Part shown: positions 32,983 through 41,109 of the stretch, in pieces | Layout of the letters: every line of letters starts with the position of its first letter | Position numbering within the stretch: the first letter of the stretch is position 1 | NCBI GenBank assembly: GCA_045562535.1 | Contig: JBJKVP010000008.1 | Coordinates: 85,855 to 149,854, forward strand | Length of the DNA: 64,000 nt | DNA from: UBA6926 sp045562535 | GTDB lineage: Bacteria; Chloroflexota; Dehalococcoidia; UBA6926 | Direction: 5' to 3' | Notes under the pieces: model-generated | What the model was told of the DNA's origin: nothing | Databases searched by the model: none | The model's input: the letters and a program-made list of their open reading frames with translations, nothing else | Program-made: the position numbers and the translations under genes

Positions 32983-34880
32983 TGGATCCAAAAGATATTT
33001 TTCGTAATTCAGATTCTAAAATTCAGGTGACTGATGTGACCCTACGTGACGGGCATCAATCGATTATGGCTACTAGAATGCGTACGGATCATATCAAACA
33101 AATGATCGGGATGCTTGATGATATTGGATTTGCAGCTCTAGAGGTTTGGGGAGGCGCGACATTTGACGTAATGACCAGATACCTAAATGAGGATCCTTGG
33201 CAACGAATTCGGGATCTTAAAAAGGTAGCACCAAAAACACCTTTCATGATGCTATTACGAGGTCAAAATCTGGTTGGGTACAGGAACTATCCTGACGACG
33301 TAGTTAAAGAGTTTGTTAGGCACTCTGCAAAATCAGGAATAGATATATTTCGCGTCTTTGATGCACTCAATGATCATAGAAATTTCGAATCTTCCTTTGA
33401 AGCGATTCAAGACGCAGGGAAGCATATTCAAGGAACAATCTGTTACTCGGTAACAGAAAAACACATGGGTGGCCCGGTATTTACATTAGAGTATTTTGTG
33501 GAAAAAGCTAAGATTATTGAAAAAATGGGAGCGGATTCCTTATGTATTAAGGATATGGCAGCACTCTTGTCGCCTTACGATGCTTACGAGTTAGTTAGTG
33601 CTTTAAAAGATGCAGTTTCGATACCTATAGAATTACATGCCCACTATACCTCAGGTATGGGCCAGATGACCCAACTAAAAGCAATCGAAGCTGGCATAGA
33701 TATTGTAGATACAGATCTAACTCCGTTATCACTACGAACAGCACACCCCCCACTTGAACCGCTGATTGTCACGCTAGACCAAACCGACAGAAAAACTGGC
33801 TTTAATCTTAATACGGTGATTGACGCTAGTGATAAATTAGAAAACCTATTACAAGAACATTACTCTGATTTTATGGCTCCATCTAAGTTCAGCACAATAG
33901 ATACTAGCGTATTAACCCACCAAGTGCCTGGGGGGATGACTTCTAACCTTCTATCACAACTTGCTGAAGCAGATGCGTTAGAGAAGCTTCCAGCAGTTTT
34001 AAAGGAGCTGCCCAAAACTAGAAAAGACCTGGGATACCCTCCCCTTGTGACTCCCTCAAGTCAAATAATCGGTATACAAGCGGTTCAAAATGTTCTTTTC
34101 GGACGATACGAGATGGTAAGTCAACAAATAAAAGATTATGTATACGGACTATACGGGCAACCACCCTTACCTATGAATAAACGTGTGGTTAAAAAAGTGC
34201 TCAAGGGGTATGAAAGAGGTGAAACCCCAACAAAAGAAAAGCCTGCAGATATTCTTGAGCCTGAACTTGCAAAAGCAAGAGAAGATATAAAAGAAATTTC
34301 CTCCGATGAAGGAGACGTTCTTATTTATGCGCTGTACCCAGTAACTGGTCTGCAATTTCTTCGCTGGAAACATGGAATAGATGATGCACCAAAGCAAGAC
34401 TCCTACAATACAAAAAACTCACAAGAGTCTTTGGAAAAAGATACGGTTAAACTACCTGTTGGGCCTGGAGCAAATTCTAGATCATACAAAGTTTACGTGG
34501 GAGAAAAAGAATTCGACATAATAGTAGAATCTTCGAGTTCAACTAGCCCGCGAATTAGAAGCTTTAGAGATCCTAATCAAGGAGGCCGACCGGTCCAGCC
34601 CCCGCCAGTCGTTTCATCAACAGAGGTAACTAAGTCAGGTATATCTGCTCCCGAAGGTGGCTACCTTTTAACAGCACCAATGCCTGGGCTAGTCATAAAG
34701 TACGAAGTTAAGATCGGCGACAAAGTAAAACAAGGAGACACTTTGGTTGTTGTGGAAGCAATGAAAATGCAAAATATGCTGCCAGCGTCTGCAGATGGCA
34801 TTATACTAGAGCTACCAAGAAGCAGTGGCGACAGGGTCGCTAAGGGAGATGCGCTAGTAGTAGTTGGCCCAGACAGATAA
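32982..34880 (+). CDS. OadA/PycB-like carboxyltransferase with C-terminal biotin domain (5S+1.3S-like)
   Basis: 632 residues. The N-terminal TIM barrel has VTDVTLRDGHQS and HAHYTSGMG (metal ligands) and CIKDMAALLSP, with the Lys that is carbamylated in this family. A conserved PYC/OadA domain follows (TPSSQIIGIQAVQNV, GLYGQPPLP). The C-terminus is a biotinyl domain with Lys595 in VEAMKMQNM, joined by a Pro-rich linker at about 520-550. It carboxylates pyruvate or decarboxylates oxaloacetate through biotin. Together with the mmdA-like protein this combines the 5S, 1.3S and 12S functions of methylmalonyl-CoA:pyruvate transcarboxylase. Alternatives are a sodium-pumping decarboxylase or a pyruvate/propionyl-CoA carboxylase with partners encoded elsewhere. 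Confidence 0.9.
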   Translation: MDPKDIFRNSDSKIQVTDVTLRDGHQSIMATRMRTDHIKQMIGMLDDIGFAALEVWGGATFDVMTRYLNEDPWQRIRDLKKVAPKTPFMMLLRGQNLVGYRNYPDDVVKEFVRHSAKSGIDIFRVFDALNDHRNFESSFEAIQDAGKHIQGTICYSVTEKHMGGPVFTLEYFVEKAKIIEKMGADSLCIKDMAALLSPYDAYELVSALKDAVSIPIELHAHYTSGMGQMTQLKAIEAGIDIVDTDLTPLSLRTAHPPLEPLIVTLDQTDRKTGFNLNTVIDASDKLENLLQEHYSDFMAPSKFSTIDTSVLTHQVPGGMTSNLLSQLAEADALEKLPAVLKELPKTRKDLGYPPLVTPSSQIIGIQAVQNVLFGRYEMVSQQIKDYVYGLYGQPPLPMNKRVVKKVLKGYERGETPTKEKPADILEPELAKAREDIKEISSDEGDVLIYALYPVTGLQFLRWKHGIDDAPKQDSYNTKNSQESLEKDTVKLPVGPGANSRSYKVYVGEKEFDIIVESSSSTSPRIRSFRDPNQGGRPVQPPPVVSSTEVTKSGISAPEGGYLLTAPMPGLVIKYEVKIGDKVKQGDTLVVVEAMKMQNMLPASADGIILELPRSSGDRVAKGDALVVVGPDR

Positions 34881-34883
34881 CTA

Positions 34884-34918
34884 GGTTAGTATACTTAACC
34901 GTAGAACCAAATTTTTTT
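34884..34918 (+). terminator. Weak hairpin plus T-run after the carboxylase operon
   Basis: GGTTA (34884-34888) can pair with TAACC (34896-34900); a T7 run follows at 34912-34918 after a 10-base gap. The stem is short and the T-run is displaced, so this is a possible, not a good, intrinsic terminator. A TTGACT at 34917-34922, 19 bases before TATTTT, could be the malate dehydrogenase promoter. Confidence 0.3.
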
Positions 34919-34998
34919 GACTGTATTGGGGATTACAAAGGTATTTTGTTGAACAAGGCCTTATTGAATTAAATAGCAAACTATGAGGGGATAAAACA

Positions 34999-35928
34999 AT
35001 GCGAAAAAAGATTACTGTAGTAGGTGGAGGCAACGTAGGTGCGACCGTTGCACAGAGAATAGCTGAAAGAGACTATGCAGATATTGTGTTAGTTGATGTG
35101 CTTGAAGGGATGCCACAAGGAAAGGCCTTGGATTTGGCCGAAAGCGGACCAATACTTGGTTACGATAGCAGTGTGATAGGAACAAACAATTACGATGAAA
35201 CAAAGAATTCCGACCTAGTGGTGATTACAGCTGGAATCGCGCGGAAACCTGGAATGACTCGAGATGACCTTCTCCGTACCAATAAATCGATAATGAAAAG
35301 TGTAGTACAAGAGGTAGCAAAACATTCACCGGATTCTATACTTCTTATAGTATCGAATCCTTTAGATGCAATGGTATACGAGGCACACAAACATTCAGGA
35401 TTCCCAAAAGAGAGAGTACTTGGTATGGCAGGGGTCCTTGATACCGCAAGAATGCGTACATTCATTGCGCAAGAAACTGGAGTGTCAGTAGAAGACGTTC
35501 AAGCATATGTATTAGGAGGTCATGGTGATACCATGGTTCCTCTTGTACGATATGCAACTGTAGGAGGGCTACCTCTTAGCCATTGGATGTCTCCTGAGAG
35601 AATTGATGCAATAGTCACACGAACGAGGCAAGGTGGGGGCGAAATAGTGAGCCTATTAAAAACAGGTTCTGCTTTCTATGCACCGTCTGCAGCTGTTCTA
35701 CAAATGGTAGATGCAATAATGTTAAACAAAAAGCGGATTGTTCCTGCAGCAGCCTACCTAGAGGGCGAATATGGTGTAAATAACCTATTTATCGGTGTAC
35801 CTGTAGTATTGAGCGAAAAAGGTGTAGAAAAAATAATCGAGCTCGAACTTACAGAGGAAGAACGGAAGGGGTTTGATAATTCAATTTCAGCCGTTCAAGA
35901 GTTACTTGAAGCGATGGAAAACTTATAA
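34999..35928 (+). CDS. mdh: Malate dehydrogenase (LDH-like type)
   Basis: A 309-residue NAD-dependent dehydrogenase of the MDH3/LDH-like group. The nucleotide loop GGGNVGATVA is near residue 8, and the adenine-binding Asp at the end of strand 2 is in LVDVLEGMPQGKALD. The substrate loop ARKPGMTRDDLLRTN has the two arginines expected of a malate enzyme, where lactate dehydrogenases carry Gln. NPLDAMVY and the catalytic His in VLGGHGDTMVP complete the active site. It interconverts malate and oxaloacetate, directly downstream of genes for an oxaloacetate-using or -producing carboxyltransferase. GAGGGG lies eight bases before ATG 34999. The 3' end overlaps the convergent methyltransferase gene by six bases. 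Confidence 0.94.
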   Translation: MRKKITVVGGGNVGATVAQRIAERDYADIVLVDVLEGMPQGKALDLAESGPILGYDSSVIGTNNYDETKNSDLVVITAGIARKPGMTRDDLLRTNKSIMKSVVQEVAKHSPDSILLIVSNPLDAMVYEAHKHSGFPKERVLGMAGVLDTARMRTFIAQETGVSVEDVQAYVLGGHGDTMVPLVRYATVGGLPLSHWMSPERIDAIVTRTRQGGGEIVSLLKTGSAFYAPSAAVLQMVDAIMLNKKRIVPAAAYLEGEYGVNNLFIGVPVVLSEKGVEKIIELELTEEERKGFDNSISAVQELLEAMENL

Positions 35929-36615
35929 ATCAGTTTGGTCCACTTCTCTGAAATCAGTGCTGCGATAGACCCGAATTCTCCATAACCTCGTTTGCTCTGA
36001 GTGAATTTCTACAAATTGATTCGTCCGCAAGATTTCCTCGATACGATAATGAGAGTGAATAAAAATTCGGAATTTTCTTCTTAGCACTGATTGAATAGTA
36101 TTTACTATGATTGCCCCAATACGGATCCAAATCAAATTCCTTGGAATCGATATGGCGATCAATTCAGATGAATGAAGGACTGCGGACTCTAGTAATGTCT
36201 CTGCATTAGGATAGCAACACAATACACGGTCCATGATCACGACTGAAAATTTTCCATAGTTATCCTTAGTTCGAGAGATTTCCGCAGTAATGGTTTCAGA
36301 ATTTATCGATGGATCGATTTCTTTTTTTAATTGTTCAGAAGCTTTCATAGCCCACTCAGAAGCATCGATACCGATCGATCTTTTTGCTCCTGATTTAACC
36401 AAGTTCATGTGCAGTGCACCTGCACCACTACCTATTTCCATAACTGAATGGTTTTGTATACCATATGAAACTAAATAATCGAACATTAATTTAGACTGAT
36501 TTGGCAATCCTTTTGAATGATACTCTTTCAAATAATTTTGAAAATAATTTTCATTAAACTGAAGGTTGAAGTCGGTACAGCAACTTAACTGTCCTTTTTC
36601 CTGACCATTACTCAT
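35923..36615 (-). CDS. SAM-dependent methyltransferase (class I, unassigned)
   Basis: 230 residues. The SAM-binding loop is VMEIGSGAGALHMNLVKSG, followed by the acidic end of strand 2 in IGIDASEWAMK and a post-motif strand VVIMDRVLCCYPN. DRVLCCYP resembles the equivalent segment in Mg-protoporphyrin O-methyltransferases (BchM/ChlM-like), but without other tetrapyrrole genes nearby this is only a distant-relationship hint. A short hydrophobic stretch (WIRIGAIIVNTIQSVL) may touch the membrane or a hydrophobic substrate. It is downstream of sdhE on the same strand with an 87-base gap and overlaps mdh tail to tail. Confidence 0.75.
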   Translation of the reverse strand: MSNGQEKGQLSCCTDFNLQFNENYFQNYLKEYHSKGLPNQSKLMFDYLVSYGIQNHSVMEIGSGAGALHMNLVKSGAKRSIGIDASEWAMKASEQLKKEIDPSINSETITAEISRTKDNYGKFSVVIMDRVLCCYPNAETLLESAVLHSSELIAISIPRNLIWIRIGAIIVNTIQSVLRRKFRIFIHSHYRIEEILRTNQFVEIHSEQTRLWRIRVYRSTDFREVDQTDL

Positions 36616-36702
36616 ACTGTTACCCTTACGTAGGATTCTCAGGAAAGAATTCGCATTCTTATATAAAAGATTGCTTTGGCATTACTAATTACTTTAAATA
36701 AC

Positions 36703-37587
36703 CTATGAAAGACCTGCAATTTCAACAAAATTATCGGTGGAGACGATATGCCGTTTTAATCCCATTTCTTTAATATTGAACCCCAATGCAGATCCAATTA
36801 GCTGAGGCAAATGTAACACTGGCATGTTTATAGATTCTCCTGCTTTACCTGCAGCCTTAGGCTGGAACTCATCTAAGTTTAGATGGCATAGGGGGCATGG
36901 CGTAACTAGGGCGTGTGCTCCCTTGTCTTTTGCTTCCAACGTGTGATTTGCAACCATCTTCAAACCATTATCTTGATTAATCGTCATAATTGGAAACCCA
37001 CAGCATCGAAGCTTCCCCTCATAATCAATAGGTTCTGCTCCAAGAGCTTCAATTATTCGTTCCAAATACTGTGTCCTATCAGGGTGTTCATCCATACCCA
37101 GAACATATCTAGGCCTTAAAATATAGCAACCATAAAATGGAGCTATCTTTAAACCTTTTAAGGGGTTTACTACCATCTCTGACAGCTTCTCTAATCCAAG
37201 CTCTTCGACAACTGCCCACATCATATGTGTTACGCGAACCGTCCCTTTATATTCTAAGCCTTCTTCTGCCAAATTTTTATTGATTTTAGCCAAGTATTCT
37301 GGCTTTTCCCTAAGTTTATAGTTTACCGCGCTCATGACTCCTTGGCAGGTAGAGCAAATTGTCAAAATAGTATCTAATCCCATTTGCTCTGCCATAGCAA
37401 AATTACGAGCATTCAAAGTATCTACCAATTCTTCATTACGTTCACCCAAAACTCCGGCGCCTGTACAATTGGCTTGGTCAAGCTCAATTAACTCCATACC
37501 AATTTTTTCTGCAACAGCAGTTGCCGCCGGGTATAATTCTGGTGTACCCGCTCGAGATACACAACCTGGCCAAAAAGCATACCTCAT
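36703..37587 (-). CDS. Succinate dehydrogenase CCG-domain (HdrB-like) subunit, SdhE type
   Basis: 294 residues with the two cysteine-rich (CCG) domains of heterodisulfide reductase HdrB and of the SdhE/SdhC subunit of 'type E' succinate:quinone reductases. Cysteine motifs seen are PGCVSRAG, NCTGAG and CSTCQGVM in the first half, and FYGCYILRP, RCCGFPIM and CPLCHLNLDE in the second. It should carry non-cubane [4Fe-4S] clusters and pass electrons from SdhB to quinone. It is the third gene of sdhA-sdhB-sdhE with 0-4 base spacing. No hydrophobic anchor subunits (SdhC/SdhD) are present, and this chain has no long transmembrane helix, so membrane attachment would be monotopic. Confidence 0.87.
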   Translation of the reverse strand: MRYAFWPGCVSRAGTPELYPAATAVAEKIGMELIELDQANCTGAGVLGERNEELVDTLNARNFAMAEQMGLDTILTICSTCQGVMSAVNYKLREKPEYLAKINKNLAEEGLEYKGTVRVTHMMWAVVEELGLEKLSEMVVNPLKGLKIAPFYGCYILRPRYVLGMDEHPDRTQYLERIIEALGAEPIDYEGKLRCCGFPIMTINQDNGLKMVANHTLEAKDKGAHALVTPCPLCHLNLDEFQPKAAGKAGESINMPVLHLPQLIGSALGFNIKEMGLKRHIVSTDNFVEIAGLS

Positions 37588-37591
37588 TATG

Positions 37592-38536
37592 TTAAACCTC
37601 TAGCCTTTCAAATATCTTTTTGACGTTCTTAGCCGTCTTAATACTTTTATGAATCAAAGGAGGCAATCTAAGTCGAAGAATTCGTCTAATACCTAGAGGA
37701 GCCAACTCAAAAGGCCATCTAGGAAAACCAAAGGTTTTTCTTGCAAGACCAAATTCATCTAATCTACCACTATGCTTCACTCCGTTGATAAAGCCCTGAA
37801 TATGCCTCTGCCCTCTGCCATTTTTTGATATATCGTTTTCCATAACCATAGACCGAATATCCATAATACGTTCCATAGGAGCAACGTCCTTTGGGCATGC
37901 CTGAACACACATAAAGCATCGAGTACAATCCCAAACCCCCGTAGGCTCATTATAGGATTCAAGTCTTTCTTCTTGGGCACCATCACGTGGGTCAGCTGCA
38001 AATCTGAATGCTTTTGCTAGAGCTGCTGGACCCAAAAATGTTTTATCCACCTCCAAAACGGTGCAGTCAGATACACATGCTCCACACATGATGCAATTCA
38101 TGGCTACGGCAAGTTTCATCATTTCATCATTTGAAACAAGATACTCTTTTTCGGGTTCGGGGCCAGTTGGCTGTAAATATGGTTCAACTTTTTCAACTTT
38201 TTCCCAAAACATGTCCATATTAACGACTAAATCTTTTATCACTGGCATATTGCCCATCGGCTCTACGGTAATTATGTCCCCTTCAGTTTCCTTAATGTCC
38301 GAGACCATAGCTTTACAAGCTAAACGAGACTCGCCATTTATCTTCATAGAACAAGAACCACATATCGCACTTCTACAAGAACATCTTAAAGACAGAGATC
38401 CATCCTGATGATCTCGTATGTCTAGCAGCCCCTCCAGAACACTTCCATATTCTGGAAGATCTACTTCAAATTCTTCATAATGAGACCCTTCTTGGGACTC
38501 TGGATCAAATCTTTGAACTTTAAATTTTGCATCCAT
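37592..38536 (-). CDS. sdhB: Succinate dehydrogenase/fumarate reductase iron-sulfur subunit
   Basis: 314 residues. The N-terminal plant-ferredoxin-type domain binds [2Fe-2S] through CSCRSAICGSC and a later Cys in SRLACK. The C-terminal ferredoxin domain holds CIMCGACVSDC and CTRCFMCVQACPKD for the [4Fe-4S] and [3Fe-4S]/[4Fe-4S] centres. It is about 70 residues longer than classical SdhB; the extra C-terminal part (after VAPMERIMDIRS) is basic and typical of versions that pair with an HdrB-like subunit. It relays electrons from the FAD of SdhA to the CCG subunit. ATG 38536 directly follows the sdhA stop. Confidence 0.93.
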   Translation of the reverse strand: MDAKFKVQRFDPESQEGSHYEEFEVDLPEYGSVLEGLLDIRDHQDGSLSLRCSCRSAICGSCSMKINGESRLACKAMVSDIKETEGDIITVEPMGNMPVIKDLVVNMDMFWEKVEKVEPYLQPTGPEPEKEYLVSNDEMMKLAVAMNCIMCGACVSDCTVLEVDKTFLGPAALAKAFRFAADPRDGAQEERLESYNEPTGVWDCTRCFMCVQACPKDVAPMERIMDIRSMVMENDISKNGRGQRHIQGFINGVKHSGRLDEFGLARKTFGFPRWPFELAPLGIRRILRLRLPPLIHKSIKTAKNVKKIFERLEV

Positions 38537-40246
38537 TTAATATGTCCTCACTTGCGGCTCCCATTGTGTCATTGTAACGGGGATATAATTTAGTTTTGGT
38601 TCACCATTTGCATCTAGATTAACCACTGTATGCTTGAGATATTCTTGATCGTTTCGATCAGGATAATCTTCACGAGCATGTGCTCCTCTACTTTCTTTAC
38701 GTTCGATAGCTCCTATCGCAATAACCTCTGCGACATCTAACATAAATTCTAATTCCAATACGGACAAGAGATCTGTATTAAAAACTTTCCCTTTATTATC
38801 GACGGAAATTTTTGGAAATCTATCGCGAATTGAGCGAACAGAATCCAGCGTCTTCTTCATGCCTTCTTCATTGCGGAATACCGCGATACCTTCGTTCATG
38901 GCGTTACCCATCTCTGACCTTAGGTTTGCTGTTCTAAGACCTCCGGCAGGCCGAGCAAAGATTTCTTTAATTTTATCTTCAGCGCCTCTGATAACTGAAC
39001 TTTCGTCAATGTTTACCCAATCTGTTGATTTAGCATAGTCAGAAGATCCCTGTCCTGATCGCCTACCAAATACAATGGTATCAAGGAGTGAATTGCCTCC
39101 CAGCCTGTTGCCACCATGAACACTAACATTCGCACATTCACCTGCTGCGAATAATCCTTCAACCCCTTGCCATCTATTTTGTCCTGAAGCATCCCACGTA
39201 CGACCATCAACATCAGTCTTTATGCCACCCATAATATAATGGTGGCCCGGTTGAATCGGGACAGGTGCTTCTAAAATATTAGTGTTAGCATAATCACGAG
39301 ATAGTTCATATATTTGGCTTAATTTAGTCATTATAAGATCACGGCCTAGGTGCCTTAGATCCAAGAACACGCATCCGTCGACTCCTCTACCTTCACGAAT
39401 CTCCATAGTTTCAGCACGAGAGACTACGTCTCGTGAAGCCAACTCTTTCATATTAGGAGCATACTTCTCCATGAATCTTTCACCTTTGGAGTTAAGCAAA
39501 TATGCACCTTCCCCTCGAGCACCCTCTGTGAGTAGTACGCCATTTGCCTGCATCGTTGTCGGATGATGCTGCACCATCTCCATATCCATTAAGGTGGCGC
39601 CTGCCTTATACGCTAGTGCCTGTCCATCAGCTGTTACCACTAAGCCATTAGTAGTAGGGGAATAAACCTGCCCAATACCACCGGTAGCCAAAATCAACGA
39701 CTTAGACCTGAAGACTTCAATCTTGCCTGTAGTTATGTCCATTGCAACACAACCGGCTACCTTGTTATCTTCAATAATCAAGTCCATGACAAACCATTCT
39801 GAATACACTTTTAATCCAGATTTAATAAGCTGTTCCCACATTACATGCAATAGCACTTGGCCAGTTTGGTCTGCTACATAGCAAGTTCTTTTAACAGATG
39901 TGCCTCCAAAAGCCCTTGCGTCGATCTTACCTTCTTCGGTCCTGTTGAATACTACCCCCATCCTCTCAAGGCTATATATATCGTCAGGAGCCTCGGAACA
40001 TAGTATTTCGATAGCGTCTTGGTCTCCCAGGTAATCGCTTCCCTTGACGGTATCATATGCATGGGATTCCCATGAATCGTCCTCACTAACAGCAGCTTGA
40101 ACTCCACCTTGAGCTGCTGCTGAATGGCTTCTAGTAGGAAAAATTTTAGAAATCATTGCCACATCAATACCAAGTTCTTGCGCTTTCTGTGCAGCTCGCA
40201 TTCCAGCAAGACCACCGCCAACGATAATGACTTGGTGTTGGGGCAT
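38537..40246 (-). CDS. sdhA: Succinate dehydrogenase/fumarate reductase flavoprotein subunit
   Basis: 569 residues. The FAD loop is VIIVGGGLAGMRAA, and the covalent flavin His is in TRSHSAAAQGGVQAA. The substrate-binding and catalytic residues lie in QHHPTTMQANGVLLTEGARGEGAYL (seen as QHHPTT and LLTEGARGEGAYLLN) and in PGHHYIMGGIKTD. AGECANVSVHGGNRLGGNSLLD is the usual C-terminal FAD contact, split here as AGECANVSVHG and NRLGGNSLLD. It oxidises succinate to fumarate, or the reverse. Direction cannot be read from the sequence; with MDH and the mutase nearby, both an oxidative TCA role and a reductive succinate route are possible. AAGGAG is seven bases before ATG 40246. Confidence 0.96.
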   Translation of the reverse strand: MPQHQVIIVGGGLAGMRAAQKAQELGIDVAMISKIFPTRSHSAAAQGGVQAAVSEDDSWESHAYDTVKGSDYLGDQDAIEILCSEAPDDIYSLERMGVVFNRTEEGKIDARAFGGTSVKRTCYVADQTGQVLLHVMWEQLIKSGLKVYSEWFVMDLIIEDNKVAGCVAMDITTGKIEVFRSKSLILATGGIGQVYSPTTNGLVVTADGQALAYKAGATLMDMEMVQHHPTTMQANGVLLTEGARGEGAYLLNSKGERFMEKYAPNMKELASRDVVSRAETMEIREGRGVDGCVFLDLRHLGRDLIMTKLSQIYELSRDYANTNILEAPVPIQPGHHYIMGGIKTDVDGRTWDASGQNRWQGVEGLFAAGECANVSVHGGNRLGGNSLLDTIVFGRRSGQGSSDYAKSTDWVNIDESSVIRGAEDKIKEIFARPAGGLRTANLRSEMGNAMNEGIAVFRNEEGMKKTLDSVRSIRDRFPKISVDNKGKVFNTDLLSVLELEFMLDVAEVIAIGAIERKESRGAHAREDYPDRNDQEYLKHTVVNLDANGEPKLNYIPVTMTQWEPQVRTY

Positions 40247-40281
40247 TAGACGTCTCCTTGAGGTAGTTTAATATCCGGTAG

Positions 40282-40311
40282 ATTGTAGCACGCTGCCAGT
40301 TAGCACGACAA
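40282..40311 (-). promoter_or_regulatory. Predicted promoter of sdhA-sdhB-sdhE
   Basis: On the minus strand TTGTCG (40306-40311) stands 18 bases before TACAAT (40282-40287), about 36 bases upstream of the sdhA start. Both hexamers match consensus at four or five positions. Confidence 0.5.
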
Positions 40312-40414
40312 CAATATATTGGTATAAATTTGCCTAAGTTCTGATTTTCTTCGCTCGATCTACAAAGATAGTGCAGATTCACTAATTAAATAGCCTTCCA
40401 AACATGAGAACTAT

Positions 40415-40945
40415 CTAATCTAAGTTTGTAATAAATTTATATTTCAATAACCCCGCAATGGTTTTAGCATCACGTATTTCCCCTGATTCTATCAGTAATT
40501 CTACATCTTTTAGCGGAACTATCTGTATCTCTATATCTTCATCTTCATCAGGCTCATCCTCATTTGCTGGAAATAAATCACGAGCTATGAATAGATGTAT
40601 GAACTCATTGGTAAACCCCGGGGCTGTAAAAAATCCACCAAACGGGCTCAATTCAGTGCTATCCATTGCGATCTCTTCGCGAAGCTCTCTACGTGCCGTT
40701 TGAATAGGTAACTCGCCAATTTCACAGGTACCTGCAGGTAACTCAAGTAAATTTTCTTTTGCTGCATATCGGTATTGATTTACCAAAACAACATTACCCA
40801 ACCCATCTATCGGGATCATCGCCACTGCACCAGGGTGTTCGACTACTGACCATTTGGTAAATGAACCATCGTCTCGTTCCAAAAGATCTTCTCTCAAAGT
40901 TATGGTTCGCCCTTTGTATATTTGGGTTTGTTTATGCAATTTCAT
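40415..40945 (-). CDS. Nudix hydrolase, ADP-ribose pyrophosphatase-like
   Basis: About 176 residues. The Nudix box is GTCEIGELP ... RRELREEIAM, fitting Gx5Ex7REUxEE, with Ala in place of the usual Gly after the last Glu. The opening KGRTITLREDLLERDDG and the box-preceding QYRYAAKENLLELPAG match ADP-ribose/GDP-mannose pyrophosphatases (NudF/YffH-like). It cleaves a nucleoside diphosphate sugar, probably ADP-ribose, recycling NAD-breakdown products; the NAD kinase gene lies upstream on the same strand. ATG 40945 is preferred because GAGGG lies eight bases before it. An in-frame ATG 40960 just upstream overlaps that ribosome-binding site. Confidence 0.88.
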   Translation of the reverse strand: MKLHKQTQIYKGRTITLREDLLERDDGSFTKWSVVEHPGAVAMIPIDGLGNVVLVNQYRYAAKENLLELPAGTCEIGELPIQTARRELREEIAMDSTELSPFGGFFTAPGFTNEFIHLFIARDLFPANEDEPDEDEDIEIQIVPLKDVELLIESGEIRDAKTIAGLLKYKFITNLD

Positions 40946-41000
40946 TTTGTATTCCCTCATCTAGTTTGTAAGGTAGAAATATCTATACTCGTCAATGTAC

Positions 41001-41040
41001 CCCGACTGTCTAGTGGCCTACGGCGCCGCGTCCTCAAGAT
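41001..41040 (+). other. tRNA-Glu-like 5' half / GC-rich intergenic element
   Basis: Inside the AT-rich gap between the Nudix and NAD kinase genes is a GC-rich island containing GTCTAGTGGCCTA (41008-41020), which matches the D-arm of many bacterial tRNA-Glu genes. A D-stem GTC/GGC (41008-41010 with 41022-41024) can form. The following CGGCGCCG is self-complementary. No anticodon stem, T-arm (GTTCGAAtC) or acceptor 3' strand can be found, so this is not an intact tRNA. It could be a decayed tRNA fragment, a small RNA, or chance resemblance. Confidence 0.3.
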
Positions 41041-41109
41041 AATCTCAGTACAGGAAAAAACTTTCCACAACTAAAACACCTTGTCTTCAATTATTCGGCG
41101 TAGATTCCT

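Noticed and set aside
35923..36615. Mg-protoporphyrin methyltransferase (BchM), pairing with the ChlI-like ATPase as a chlorophyll pathway
   Set aside because: Resemblance is limited to DRVLCCYP; no other chlorophyll or bacteriochlorophyll gene is in the window, and the two genes are 33 kb apart.
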